NCBI RefSeq assembly: GCF_029813775.1
Contig: NZ_JARVKW010000004.1
Coordinates: 186,001 to 250,000, forward strand
Direction: 5' to 3'
Source: Streptomyces sp. DH24
GTDB taxonomy: Bacteria > Actinomycetota > Actinomycetes > Streptomycetales > Streptomycetaceae
DNA: 64,000 nucleotides
Shown here: one piece after another, positions 34,480-43,397 of the stretch
How positions within the stretch are numbered: the first letter of the stretch is position 1
How the letters are laid out: every line of letters starts with the position of its first letter
Position numbers and translations under genes: made by a program
The notes under the pieces: generated by a model
Database searches by the model: none
What the model was told of the DNA's origin: nothing
Seen by the model: only the letters and a program-made list of their open reading frames with translations

Positions 34480-35139
34480 ATGGTGCAGTCCAGGAGGTCC
34501 ACGGGCGAGGCGGCGAAACTGAGCCGGGGCTTCGGCTGGCTCGCCGCGCTCGGTGTGGTCCTGGTCCTCGCGGGTCTGGTCGGTCTCGTCTACACCGGCG
34601 TCGCCACACTGACGTCCATGCTGCTGTTCGGCTGGCTGCTGCTGATCGGCGGACTCGTCGGCCTGCTGCACGCGGTGCAGGCGCGCGGCACCAACTTCTT
34701 CTGGCTCGGCGTGGTGGTCGCCGCGCTCAACATCGCGGCCGGCGTCGTGATCCTCCGCAGGCCGGAGGCGGCGGCCGAGGCGCTGACCATGTTCGCGGCG
34801 CTGCTGTTCCTCACCGGTGGGGTGTTCCGGCTGGCCGGCAGCCTGGTGGTGCGCGGCCCGCAGTTCGGCTGGACGCTCGTGCAGGGCGCCTTCGGCCTGC
34901 TGCTGGGCATCCTGGTGCTGGTCGACTGGCCGAGCAGCAGCCAGTACGTCATCGGCACGTTCTTCTCGCTCGGCCTGCTCTTCGACGGCCTGGGCCTGAT
35001 CGCCACCGGGTACGGCGGGCGCCGGATCGTGGGCATGGTCTCCGGCCGGCTGGCCGACGAGGAGGCGGCGCGTGGGCGTGCCCACGGGACGCGGAACGAA
35101 ACGGGTGAGTCCACAGCCAAACCCGTACAACCCGAATAG
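34480..35139 (+). CDS. HdeD-like (DUF308) membrane protein
   Basis: 219-aa integral membrane protein with six hydrophobic helices arranged as three repeated hairpins, the HdeD/DUF308 pattern (LTSMLLFGWLLLIGGLVGLLHAV, LTMFAALLFLTGGVFRLAGSL, GWTLVQGAFGLLLGILVLVDWP). HdeD helps acid resistance in E. coli; the actinobacterial role is unknown. A charged tail follows residue about 185. ATG 34480 has GAGGAGG at a good spacing. Confidence 0.88.
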   Translation: MVQSRRSTGEAAKLSRGFGWLAALGVVLVLAGLVGLVYTGVATLTSMLLFGWLLLIGGLVGLLHAVQARGTNFFWLGVVVAALNIAAGVVILRRPEAAAEALTMFAALLFLTGGVFRLAGSLVVRGPQFGWTLVQGAFGLLLGILVLVDWPSSSQYVIGTFFSLGLLFDGLGLIATGYGGRRIVGMVSGRLADEEAARGRAHGTRNETGESTAKPVQPE

Positions 35140-35277
35140 TTCGCCAACACGGCACAACCGGGAAGAGACCGGTCATCGGTCCGGCCCGGTCGGACAAAGA
35201 CGGTCGGAAGTGTCCGATAGTCGCTGACTTCTGGTCAGGTATACGGGGCGGAGCGGGTCGTTACCAACACTCGACAT

Positions 35278-35820
35278 GTGGTGACAATCGAGCGCGAGGG
35301 TGGCGACCGGACGATGGAGAACCACGGGCGCGGGCCCGGTCCACGCCCAGAGGGCACAGGCGTACCGGTCGACGGGAGACCCCCCGGCCCACTGCCGTAC
35401 GAAGGGGTCTGGCGGTTCACCGCTCCGGCCGTCGACGCCTCGGTCCCGCAGGCCCGGCACGCCGTGCGCGACCTGCTCCAGCGTCAGGGGGTGCCCGTGG
35501 CGGACGACGTCGTCCAGGGCCTGCTGCTGATCGTCTCGGAGCTGGTCACGAACGCCGTCAGGCACGCGGCGCTGCTGTCGCCGATGCTCGCCGTGGAGGT
35601 CGCCGTCGGCGCGGAGTGGATCAGGGTGTCCGTGGAGGACAACCACCCCTACCGTCCCACGGCCCTGGAGGCCGACCACGGCCGGACCGGCGGCCGCGGG
35701 CTTCTGCTGGTGCGCGAGATCACCAGGGAGGCGGGCGGGGTGTGCGACGTCGAGCACACGGCGAGCGGCGGCAAGGTGATCTGGGCCGCCCTGCCGCTCA
35801 AGCCCGAGCGACTGCCGTAA
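35278..35820 (+). CDS. RsbW-like ATP-binding anti-sigma factor / serine kinase
   Basis: 180-aa GHKL-fold protein of the large Streptomyces RsbW-like family. The N box is SELVTNAVRHAA, and the ATP-lid region has VEDNHPYRP and TGGRGLLLVREI. Such proteins bind sigma factors or phosphorylate anti-anti-sigma partners; no partner gene is adjacent. Start is uncertain: GTG 35278 is near a likely promoter and may be read from a short leader, whereas ATG 35314 would shorten the Pro/Gly-rich N-terminus by 12 residues. Confidence 0.85.
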   Translation: MVTIEREGGDRTMENHGRGPGPRPEGTGVPVDGRPPGPLPYEGVWRFTAPAVDASVPQARHAVRDLLQRQGVPVADDVVQGLLLIVSELVTNAVRHAALLSPMLAVEVAVGAEWIRVSVEDNHPYRPTALEADHGRTGGRGLLLVREITREAGGVCDVEHTASGGKVIWAALPLKPERLP

Positions 35821-35826
35821 CGGGCC

Positions 35827-36420
35827 TCACCAGCCGGCGGACGGGCCCGTCAGCTCCCTGATCGCGGGGCGGGCGGCGTCCAGCACCGTCATGAACCAGG
35901 CGGAGAACGTGTCCTTCGCGTGCCGGTCCATCAGCTCGGCCGGGGTGACGAAGGCGGTGTCGCCGATCTCCTCCGCGTCCGGACGCAGCGGGGACTGCAC
36001 CAGACCGACGAACAGGTGGTTGTACTCCTGCTCCACCAGGCCCGAGGCGGGGTCCGGGTGGTTGTAGCGGACCGTGCCGGCCTCCGCGAGCAGCGACGGG
36101 GAGACGCCGAGCTCCTCGAACGTGCGCCGCGCCGCCGCCGCGAAGGGGGCCTCGCCCGGGTAGGGGTGGCCGCAGCAGGTGTTCGACCACACGCCGGGGG
36201 AGTGGTACTTGCCGAGCGCCCGCTGCTGGAGCAGCAGCCGGCCGCGCTCGTCGAACAGGAACACCGAGAACGCGCGGTGCAGCCGCCCCGGCGCCCGGTG
36301 GGCGTCGAGCTTCTCGGCGGTGCCGATCGTCACACCGTTCTCGTCGACCAGTTCCAGCAGAATCGCGTCAGCGGTGCCGTTCGACGTGCTGTGCGTCGCG
36401 GTGGCAGGTGTGGTCGGCAT
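35827..36420 (-). CDS. idi: Isopentenyl-diphosphate delta-isomerase, type I
   Basis: Interconverts IPP and DMAPP. The 197-aa Nudix-fold protein has the active-site Cys motif WSNTCCGHP, the Nudix-like AARRTFEELG and the metal/Glu motif EQEYNHLFVG of type I isomerases. ATG 36420 has GAAGG 6 nt upstream; ATG 36426 is the alternative, too close to that site. It supports isoprenoid supply for the hopanoid genes 9 kb downstream, together with dxs; S. coelicolor SCO6750 is the recalled counterpart. Only 6 bp separate its stop from the convergent kinase gene. Confidence 0.93.
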   Translation of the reverse strand: MPTTPATATHSTSNGTADAILLELVDENGVTIGTAEKLDAHRAPGRLHRAFSVFLFDERGRLLLQQRALGKYHSPGVWSNTCCGHPYPGEAPFAAAARRTFEELGVSPSLLAEAGTVRYNHPDPASGLVEQEYNHLFVGLVQSPLRPDAEEIGDTAFVTPAELMDRHAKDTFSAWFMTVLDAARPAIRELTGPSAGW

Positions 36421-36664
36421 ACCCATCCTTCACATCGGTCGTCGCGCCCAGTGTGCCGTACGCATCCGGCACTCCCGGCAATTCCTGACGGCGCCCGCGA
36501 GTCCCGAGCGCCAGTCGACGATCATGCCCGGGATGCCTCGCGGAAATGCGTCCGGACCGGGGTCGCGGGGTGAACGCCACCGGCGCGCGCCCGACGCGAG
36601 TGCCACCCCCTGACGCCCCCGGGCGCCACGAGTGCGCTACCGGAGCGCCCGCCCCGGACACGGC

Positions 36665-37603
36665 CTAGTGGCAGAGCCGCGCCTCGTGCTCGGCGTGCCC
36701 GCTCGGCTCCAGCTGGAAGGTGCAGTGCTCCACGTCGAAGTGGTCGCCCAGGCAGCCCTGCAGTTCGTGCAGCATCTTCTCGTGGCCCAGCGCGGTCAGG
36801 ACGTCCCCGCGCACCACCACGTGCGCCGACAGCACCGGCATCCCCGAGGTGATCGTCCAGGCGTGCAGGTCGTGGACGTCCTCGACACCGTCCAGCGCCA
36901 GGATGTGGGCCCGCACGTCCGCCATGTCGACCCCCTTCGGCGCCGCCTCCAGCAGGATGTCCACGGTCTCCCGCAGCAGCTTCCAGGTGCGCGGCACGAT
37001 CATCAGCCCGATCACCAGCGAGGCGATCGGGTCGGCGGCCTGCCAGCCGGTGGTCAGGATCACCAGCGCCGAGACGATCACCGCGACCGAGCCCAGCGCG
37101 TCCGCCGCCACTTCAAGGAAGGCGCCCCGTACGTTCAGGCTCTCCTTCTGGCCCCGCATCAGCAGCACCAGCGACACCGAGTTCGCCGCCAGGCCGATCA
37201 GACCGAACACCACGGTCAGCCCGCCCTCGGTGCCGGCCGGTGTGACGAACCGTTCGATCGCCTCGTACAGGACGTAACCGCCGACGCCGAGCAGCAGCAG
37301 GCAGTTGGCGAGCGCGGCGAGGATCTCGGCACGCGCGTACCCGAAGGTGCGGTTGCCGGTCGGCGGCCGGTTCGCGAAGTGCACCGCCAGCAGCGCCATG
37401 CCGAGGCCCACGGCGTCCGTCGCCATGTGCGCCGCGTCCGCGACCAGGGCGAGCGAGTCGGCGAGCACCCCGCCGACGATCTCCACGACCATCACGCCGA
37501 GCGTGATCGCCAGCGCGACGCGCAGCCTCCCGCGGTACGCCGCGGTCGCCGTGGCGCCCGCCGGTACCCCGTGCGCGTGCCCGTGATCGTGCCCAGCCCC
37601 CAT
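36665..37603 (-). CDS. Cation diffusion facilitator (CzcD-like zinc/cobalt exporter)
   Basis: 312-aa CDF transporter. His-rich N-terminus (GHDHGHAHG), six membrane helices with the metal site in HMATDAVG (helix 2) and DALGS (helix 5), and a C-terminal cytoplasmic domain (VEDVHDLHAWTITSG, FDVEHCTFQLEPSGH). It exports Zn2+, Co2+ or Cd2+ in exchange for protons. ATG 37603 has AGGAGG 8 nt upstream. No metalloregulator gene is adjacent. Confidence 0.92.
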   Translation of the reverse strand: MGAGHDHGHAHGVPAGATATAAYRGRLRVALAITLGVMVVEIVGGVLADSLALVADAAHMATDAVGLGMALLAVHFANRPPTGNRTFGYARAEILAALANCLLLLGVGGYVLYEAIERFVTPAGTEGGLTVVFGLIGLAANSVSLVLLMRGQKESLNVRGAFLEVAADALGSVAVIVSALVILTTGWQAADPIASLVIGLMIVPRTWKLLRETVDILLEAAPKGVDMADVRAHILALDGVEDVHDLHAWTITSGMPVLSAHVVVRGDVLTALGHEKMLHELQGCLGDHFDVEHCTFQLEPSGHAEHEARLCH

Positions 37604-38044
37604 GGCAGCAGTCCTCCTGTGTTCCGCCCGGCTCACAGTGAACAACGGGCGGGGGGTATCGGGCAACGCGGCACTGAACACCGTTGTCATGTGCCCTGAC
37701 CTGCGTAAACGGTGCGCAGGTCAGACCGCTGGGGGCCGTCGGCGGCACGCGGTGGCGCGGGCCCCGGATGCCCGTGACGGGCGCCTTCCGGCCCCACCGC
37801 GGCGCAATGTCCTCGATGCCCGGGTCTGGGGTCCGTGGTTTGTGGGGCGGGCGCCGGATCACCGATGATGATCGCCGCGGAGGCGAGCAGACCGTGTCGA
37901 CCGAACCGTTAACGGCCGGTGAACACGGGCTTCCGGTCATCCGATAGCCTCTGCCGACATGCCGCCCGGGAGCCACCGGCACGGGCGCCCCCATCATGCA
38001 CACCACCGGCGCGGACGTGCCGGCATCCAGGGAGTGAGTAACGG
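37604..38044. other. Intergenic region upstream of the polyol-phosphate gene cluster
   Basis: 441 bp without a supported gene. It contains the short perfect palindrome CCGTTAACGG (37906-37915) and a possible -10 element TAGCCT near 37944, about 100 bp before the TTG start of the next gene. Open frames here have no protein character. Confidence 0.4.
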
Positions 38045-39868
38045 TTGTCGACCGCCATCCTCACCGGCCGGCCGGTACCCGGGTCGTCGATCGAGGCCGA
38101 CCTGCGGTCCCTCGGCTTCGACGTCCGGACCGCTGCCGACGCCGCTACCGCCGAGACCCTGCTCGCCCAGGTGCCCGGTGACGAACGCGTCGCCGTGGTC
38201 GACACCCGCTTCATAGGACACGAGCACGCCCTGCGCCTCGGCCTGACCGACCCCCGCTTCCCGCTCGCCGCGATTCCCGGCGCCGTCGCCGCCCAGCCGG
38301 CCGGCCGCCAGGCGCTGACCCGCGCGATGGCCCGGGAGAACTCCGCGGACGGCGGCCCCACCCTCGTCGGCAGCCTCGCCGACCGCGTCGCCGCCGCCCT
38401 GGAGGCCGACGGCGCCGCCGTGCACCGCCCCGAACTCGGCAGCCTCGTCGCCGCCGTCCCGGCCGACCCGCAGGCCCGCGAGGAGACCCGGCAGGCCGTC
38501 GCCGCCGTCGACGACGAGGCCGTCCGCCTGAAGTCGGCCGTCAAGGCCCGGGACGGCTTCTTCACCACCTTCTGCATCAGCCCGTACTCCCGCTACCTCG
38601 CCCGCTGGTGCGCGCGCCGCGGGCTGACCCCCAACCAGGTCACCACCGCCTCGCTGCTCACCGCGCTGATCGCGGCGGCCTGCGCGGCGACCGGCACCCG
38701 CGGCGGCTTCGTCGCCGCCGGCGTGCTGCTCATCGCCTCGTTCGTGCTTGACTGCACCGACGGCCAGCTCGCCCGCTACTCCCTCCAGTACTCCACGCTC
38801 GGCGCCTGGCTCGACGCGACCTTCGACCGCGCCAAGGAGTACGCCTACTACGCCGGCCTCGCCCTCGGCGCGGCCCGCGGCGGCGACGACGTGTGGGCCC
38901 TCGCCCTCGGCGCGATGGTCCTGCAGACCTGCCGGCACATCGTGGACTTCGCCTTCCACGAGGCGCACGTCGTAGGCACTGACGCCACCGCCAACACCAG
39001 CCCCACCGCCGCCCTCTCCGACAAGCTCGACAGCATCGGCTGGACGGTCTGGCTGCGCCGCATGATCGTGCTGCCCATCGGCGAGCGCTGGGCGCTGATC
39101 GCCGTCCTCACGGCCGTCACCACCCCGCGCATCACCCTCTGCGTGCTGCTCCTCGGCTGCGCCTTCGCGGCGGCGTACACCACGGCGGGCCGCGTGCTGC
39201 GCTCCGTCACGCGCCGGGCCCGCCGCACCGACCGCGCCGCCCGGGCACTGGCCGACCTCGCCGACACCGGACCGCTCGGCGAAGGGCTCGCGCACGCGCT
39301 GCGCGGCCCCGCCGCCCGCCTGCCCGGCTTCGCCGCCCCGGCGCTCGCCCTGCTCGGCGGCCTCGCGGTGACCGCCACGGCCCTGTTCACCGACTTCGGC
39401 GGGCCGTGGCCCGTCGCCGGCGCCCTCGTGTACGTCGTGACCTCGGCGCTCGCCGTGGCCCGCCCCCTCAAGGGCGCCCTCGACTGGCTCGTCCCCCCGG
39501 TCTTCCGCGCCGCCGAGTACGGCACGGTGCTGGCGCTCGCCGCGCGCGCGGAGGTGAACGGAGCCCTTCCTGCGGCTTTCGGGCTGGTGGCGGCCGTCGC
39601 CTACCATCACTACGACACGGTGTACCGCATCCGCGGCGACGCGGGGGCACCTCCGCGCCTGCTGGTGCGGGTCATCGGGGGGCACGAGGGCCGCACGTCG
39701 GCCGTCGCCGTCCTGGCGGCCCTGCTCACCGCCTCCCAGTTCACGGTCGCGCTCACGGTGCTCGCCGTGGCCGTGGCCCTCGTGGTGCTCGTCGAGAGCA
39801 TCCGCTTCTGGGTCGCCTCCCACCTCGGGGGCGCACCCGCCGTACACGACGAAGGAGAACCCGCATGA
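38045..39868 (+). CDS. CDP-alcohol phosphatidyltransferase fused to DUF5941
   Basis: 607-aa three-part protein. Residues 1-170 form a soluble domain of unknown function with an alpha/beta pattern (ERVAVVDTRFIGHEHALRLGL). Residues 180-370 are a CDP-alcohol phosphatidyltransferase: LTPNQVTTASLL, then the complete signature LDCTDGQLARY-x7-GAWLDATFD, carrying all metal Asp residues. The remainder is a membrane domain (DUF5941) with several helices and FRAAEYGTVLALAAR. It should transfer a phosphorylated polyol from a CDP-activated donor to a membrane alcohol, or the reverse. The TTG start is preceded by GGGAGTGAG; no better start exists. Its stop overlaps the next gene's ATG (ATGA), beginning the tightly packed cluster. 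Confidence 0.85.
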   Translation: MSTAILTGRPVPGSSIEADLRSLGFDVRTAADAATAETLLAQVPGDERVAVVDTRFIGHEHALRLGLTDPRFPLAAIPGAVAAQPAGRQALTRAMARENSADGGPTLVGSLADRVAAALEADGAAVHRPELGSLVAAVPADPQAREETRQAVAAVDDEAVRLKSAVKARDGFFTTFCISPYSRYLARWCARRGLTPNQVTTASLLTALIAAACAATGTRGGFVAAGVLLIASFVLDCTDGQLARYSLQYSTLGAWLDATFDRAKEYAYYAGLALGAARGGDDVWALALGAMVLQTCRHIVDFAFHEAHVVGTDATANTSPTAALSDKLDSIGWTVWLRRMIVLPIGERWALIAVLTAVTTPRITLCVLLLGCAFAAAYTTAGRVLRSVTRRARRTDRAARALADLADTGPLGEGLAHALRGPAARLPGFAAPALALLGGLAVTATALFTDFGGPWPVAGALVYVVTSALAVARPLKGALDWLVPPVFRAAEYGTVLALAARAEVNGALPAAFGLVAAVAYHHYDTVYRIRGDAGAPPRLLVRVIGGHEGRTSAVAVLAALLTASQFTVALTVLAVAVALVVLVESIRFWVASHLGGAPAVHDEGEPA

Positions 39869-40617
39869 TCGGCCTCGTGCTGGCGGCAGGCGCCGGACGG
39901 CGTCTGCGCCCCTACACCGACAGCCTTCCCAAGGCACTGGTGCCGGTGGGGCCCGCGGGCATAGAGGGTGAGCCCACGGTCCTGGACCTGACCCTCGGAA
40001 ACTTCGCCGAGATCGGCCTGACCGAGGTCGCGATCATCGTCGGCTACCGCAAGGAGGCCGTGTACGCGCGCAAGGAGGCCCTGGAGCAGAAGTACGGCCT
40101 CAAGCTCACCCTCATCGACAACGACAAGGCCGAGGAGTGGAACAACGCCTACTCCCTGTGGTGCGGCCGTGACGCCCTCAAGGACGGCGTGATCCTCGCC
40201 AACGGCGACACCGTCCACCCGGTCTCCGTCGAGAAGACGCTGCTCGCCGCCCGCGGCGACGGCAAGAAGATCATCCTCGCCCTCGACACGGTGAAGTCGC
40301 TGGCCGACGAGGAGATGAAGGTCGTCGTCGACCCCGCCAAGGGCATGACGAAGATCACCAAGCTGATGGACCCGGCCGAGGCCACCGGTGAGTACATCGG
40401 CGTCACCCTCATCGAGGGCGACGCGGCCCCCGAGCTCGCCGACGCGCTGCGCACCGTCTGGGAGAAGGACCCGCAGCAGTTCTACGAGCACGGCTACCAG
40501 GAGCTCGTCAACCGCGGCTTCCGCATCGACGTGGCGCCGATCGGCGACGTCGAGTGGGTCGAGATCGACAACCACGACGACCTCGCCCGGGGACGGGAGA
40601 TCGCGTGCCTCTACTGA
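39865..40617 (+). CDS. Sugar/polyol-phosphate nucleotidyltransferase
   Basis: 250-aa nucleotidyltransferase of the GT-A-like family that includes phosphocholine and sugar-1-phosphate cytidylyltransferases. The N-terminal LAAGAGRRLRPYTDSLPKALVPVG is the NTP-binding loop with the catalytic Lys; NNAYSLWCG and LANGDTVHP supply the base and metal sites. With a glycerol-1-phosphate dehydrogenase next door and two CDP-alcohol transferases, it most likely makes a CDP-polyol; this is inferred. ATG 39865 has GAAGGAG upstream and overlaps the previous stop. Confidence 0.85.
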   Translation: MIGLVLAAGAGRRLRPYTDSLPKALVPVGPAGIEGEPTVLDLTLGNFAEIGLTEVAIIVGYRKEAVYARKEALEQKYGLKLTLIDNDKAEEWNNAYSLWCGRDALKDGVILANGDTVHPVSVEKTLLAARGDGKKIILALDTVKSLADEEMKVVVDPAKGMTKITKLMDPAEATGEYIGVTLIEGDAAPELADALRTVWEKDPQQFYEHGYQELVNRGFRIDVAPIGDVEWVEIDNHDDLARGREIACLY

Positions 40618-41666
40618 CCCGCCTCATCCCGGCCCCGGTCGTCGTCGACATCCGCCCGGGTGCCCTCGACGACCTCGGCTGCGTGCTGGCCGACGAGCGC
40701 GTCTCGCACTCCGGCAAGCTGGCCGTGGCCGTCAGCGGCGGCTCCGGCGCGCGGCTGCGCGAGCGGATCTCCCCGCTGCTGCCCGGCGCCACCTGGTACG
40801 AGGTCGGCGGCGGCACGCTGGACGACGCGATCCGGCTGGCCGGCGACATGAAGGCCGGCCACTACGACGCGGTCGTCGGACTCGGCGGCGGCAAGATCAT
40901 CGACTGCGCCAAGTTCGCCGCGGCCCGCGTCGGCCTGCCGCTGGTCGCCGTGCCGACCAACCTCGCGCACGACGGCCTGTGCTCCCCGGTCGCCACCCTC
41001 GACAACGACGCAGGCCGCGGCTCGTACGGCGTGCCGAACCCGATCGCGGTCGTCATCGACCTCGACGTCATCCGCGAGGCCCCGGTCCGCTACGTGCGCG
41101 CCGGCATCGGCGACGCGATCTCCAACGTCTCCGCGATCGCGGACTGGGAGCTCGCCAACCGCGTCAACGGCGAGAAGATCGACGGTCTCGCCGCCGCGAT
41201 GGCCCGCCAGGCCGGCGAGGCGGTGCTGCGGCACCCCGGCGGCATCGGGGAGAACGACTTCCTCCAGGTGCTGGCCGAGGCGCTGGTGCTCAGCGGCATC
41301 GCCATGTCCGTGTCGGGCGACTCCCGCCCGTCCTCCGGGGCCTGCCACGAGATCAACCACGCCTTCGACCTGCTGTTCCCCAAGCGTGCCGCCGCCCACG
41401 GCGAGCAGTGCGGACTGGGCGCCGCCTTCGCGATGTACCTGCGGGGCGCGCACGAGGAGTCGGCGCACATGGCCGAGGTGCTGCGCCGGCACGGACTGCC
41501 GGTGCTGCCGGACGAGATCGGCTTCACGACGGACGAGTTCGTCCAGGTCGTGGAGTTCGCACCGCAGACCCGGCCCGGCCGCTTCACCATCCTCGAACAC
41601 CTCGACCTGCAAACCGACCAGATCAAGGACATCTACGCCGACTATGTCAAGGCCATCGGTAGCTGA
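40605..41666 (+). CDS. sn-Glycerol-1-phosphate dehydrogenase (EgsA/AraM-like)
   Basis: Reduces dihydroxyacetone phosphate to glycerol phosphate with NAD(P)H; the family includes archaeal G1P dehydrogenase and Bacillus AraM, which set the sn-1 stereochemistry. The 353-aa protein has the nucleotide motif VVGLGGGKIIDCAKFAA, NLAHDGLCSP, and the metal ligands in GIGDAISN, CHEINHAFD and AAHGEQCGLG, as in iron-containing alcohol dehydrogenases. GTG 40605 overlaps the nucleotidyltransferase gene by 13 nt. A related polyol-phosphate substrate is possible. No PcrB-like prenyltransferase gene is nearby. Confidence 0.87.
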   Translation: MPLLTRLIPAPVVVDIRPGALDDLGCVLADERVSHSGKLAVAVSGGSGARLRERISPLLPGATWYEVGGGTLDDAIRLAGDMKAGHYDAVVGLGGGKIIDCAKFAAARVGLPLVAVPTNLAHDGLCSPVATLDNDAGRGSYGVPNPIAVVIDLDVIREAPVRYVRAGIGDAISNVSAIADWELANRVNGEKIDGLAAAMARQAGEAVLRHPGGIGENDFLQVLAEALVLSGIAMSVSGDSRPSSGACHEINHAFDLLFPKRAAAHGEQCGLGAAFAMYLRGAHEESAHMAEVLRRHGLPVLPDEIGFTTDEFVQVVEFAPQTRPGRFTILEHLDLQTDQIKDIYADYVKAIGS

Positions 41667-42423
41667 ACTCCGTCCGGTCGTGCACCCCGCGGGGGTGAAG
41701 GACCGGCGCAGCGGTGAGCACTGGATGGGACGCCTCTACATGCGCGAGGTGTCCCTGCGGGTGGACCGCTACCTGGTGAACACCAGGGTCACGCCCAACC
41801 AGCTCACGTACCTGATGACCGTCTTCGGCGTGCTCGCGGCCCCGGCCCTGCTGGTGCCGGGGATCGCGGGCGCCGTCCTCGGCGTCGTCTGCGTCCAGCT
41901 CTACCTGCTGCTGGACTGCGTCGACGGCGAGGTCGCCCGCTGGAAGAAGCAGTACTCGCTCAGCGGCGTCTACCTGGACCGCGTCGGCGCCTACCTCACC
42001 GACGCCGCGGTCCTCGTCGGCCTCGGCCTGCGCGCCGCCGACCTGTGGGGCAGCGGCCGTGTCGACTGGCTGTGGGCGTTCCTCGGCACCCTGGCCGCCC
42101 TCGGCGCCATCCTGATCAAGGCCGAGACCGACCTGGTCGGCGTCGCCCGCCACCAGGCCGGGAAGCCGCCGGTCCAGGAGGCCGCTGCCGAGATGCGGTC
42201 CTCCGGCATGGCGCTGGCCCGCCGGGCCGCCGCCGCGCTCAAGTTCCACCGGCTGATCCTCGGCATCGAGGCGTCCCTGCTGATCCTGGTCCTGGCGATC
42301 GTCGACCAGGCCCGCGGCGACCTGTTCTTCACCCGGCTCGGCGTCGCGGTGCTGGCCGCCGTCGCGCTGCTGCAGACCCTGCTGCACCTCGTCTCCATCC
42401 TCGCGTCGAGCAGGCTGAAGTGA
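41644..42423 (+). CDS. CDP-alcohol phosphatidyltransferase family protein, atypical
   Basis: 259-aa membrane protein with about six helices. It carries the family core (TPNQLTYLMTVFGVLAAPALL, LDCVDGEVARW-x7-SGVYLDRVGA), but the last Asp of the signature D-x2-D-G-x2-A-R-x8-G-x3-D-x3-D is Ala. That Asp is thought to act as a base or metal ligand, so activity may be altered or the protein may work with the fused paralogue at 38045. ATG 41644 overlaps the dehydrogenase gene by 23 nt, and its stop overlaps the glycosyltransferase start. Confidence 0.85.
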   Translation: MSRPSVAELRPVVHPAGVKDRRSGEHWMGRLYMREVSLRVDRYLVNTRVTPNQLTYLMTVFGVLAAPALLVPGIAGAVLGVVCVQLYLLLDCVDGEVARWKKQYSLSGVYLDRVGAYLTDAAVLVGLGLRAADLWGSGRVDWLWAFLGTLAALGAILIKAETDLVGVARHQAGKPPVQEAAAEMRSSGMALARRAAAALKFHRLILGIEASLLILVLAIVDQARGDLFFTRLGVAVLAAVALLQTLLHLVSILASSRLK

Positions 42424-43301
42424 GCGGCATGAAGGTCGGCGCGGTCATCATCACCATGGGCAACCGCCCCGACGAGCTCCGTGCCCTCCTCGACTCGGTC
42501 GCCAAGCAGGACGGCGACCCGGTCCAGGTGGTCGTCGTCGGCAACGGCTCACCGGTGCCCGACGTCCCGGGCGACGTCCGCACGATCGAACTGCCCGAGA
42601 ACCTCGGCATCCCCGGCGGCCGCAACGTCGGCATCGAGGCCTTCGGCGCGGGCGGCCGGGACGTCGACATCCTGCTCTTCCTGGACGACGACGGCCTGCT
42701 CGCCAGGACCGACACCGCCGAGCTGTGCCGGGAGGCGTTCGCCGCCGACCCCGAGCTCGGCATCATCAGCTTCCGCATCGCCGACCCGGACACCGGCGTC
42801 ACCCAGCGCCGCCACGTGCCCCGGCTGCGCGCCTCCGACCCGATGCGCTCCTCCCGGGTGACCACCTTCCTCGGCGGCGCGAACGCGGTCCGCACCCGGG
42901 TGTTCGCCGACGTCGGCGCCCTGCCGGACGCATTCTTCTACGCGCACGAGGAAACCGACCTGGCATGGCGGGCCCTCGACGCGGGCTGGATGATCGACTA
43001 CCGGTCCGACATGGTGCTGTACCACCCCACGACCGCGCCCTCCCGGCACGCGGTCTACCACCGCATGGTCGCCCGCAACCGCGTCTGGCTGGCCCGCCGG
43101 AACCTTCCCGCGCTCCTCGTCCCCGTCTACCTCGGCGCCTGGCTGCTGCTCACCCTGCTGCGCCGGCCCTCGCGCCCGGCCCTGAGGGCGTGGTTCGGTG
43201 GATTCCGGGAAGGCTGGTCGACCCCGTGCGGGCCCCGCCGTCCCATGAAGTGGCGTACGGTGTGGCGGCTGACCCGACTGGGCCGGCCTCCTGTGATCTG
43301 A
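42420..43301 (+). CDS. Glycosyltransferase family 2
   Basis: 293-aa GT-A transferase: VGAVIITMGNRPDELRALLDSV at the N-terminus, NLGIPGGRNVGI and the metal-binding LFLDDDGLL, then GGANAVRT, and FFYAHEETDLAWRAL (the ED/Y acceptor motif). A hydrophobic stretch (LVPVYLGAWLLLTLL, about 235-250) may tether it to the membrane. It probably adds a sugar to a lipid-linked or polyol-phosphate acceptor made by its neighbours. GTG 42420 overlaps the previous TGA. Confidence 0.88.
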   Translation: MSGMKVGAVIITMGNRPDELRALLDSVAKQDGDPVQVVVVGNGSPVPDVPGDVRTIELPENLGIPGGRNVGIEAFGAGGRDVDILLFLDDDGLLARTDTAELCREAFAADPELGIISFRIADPDTGVTQRRHVPRLRASDPMRSSRVTTFLGGANAVRTRVFADVGALPDAFFYAHEETDLAWRALDAGWMIDYRSDMVLYHPTTAPSRHAVYHRMVARNRVWLARRNLPALLVPVYLGAWLLLTLLRRPSRPALRAWFGGFREGWSTPCGPRRPMKWRTVWRLTRLGRPPVI

Positions 43302-43397
43302 CAAGCTCGTTCCTGAGGGCATCCGGGCCGCACCGAGGCCCCGGAGCCATGCCATGCCCGCACAGGCTGCGCATCTCGAAGACGAAAGTTTCCACTA

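Noticed and set aside
37684-37947. An 87-codon gene in the gap before the polyol-phosphate cluster
   Set aside because: No ribosome site, Arg/Gly-rich translation, and it spans the likely promoter.
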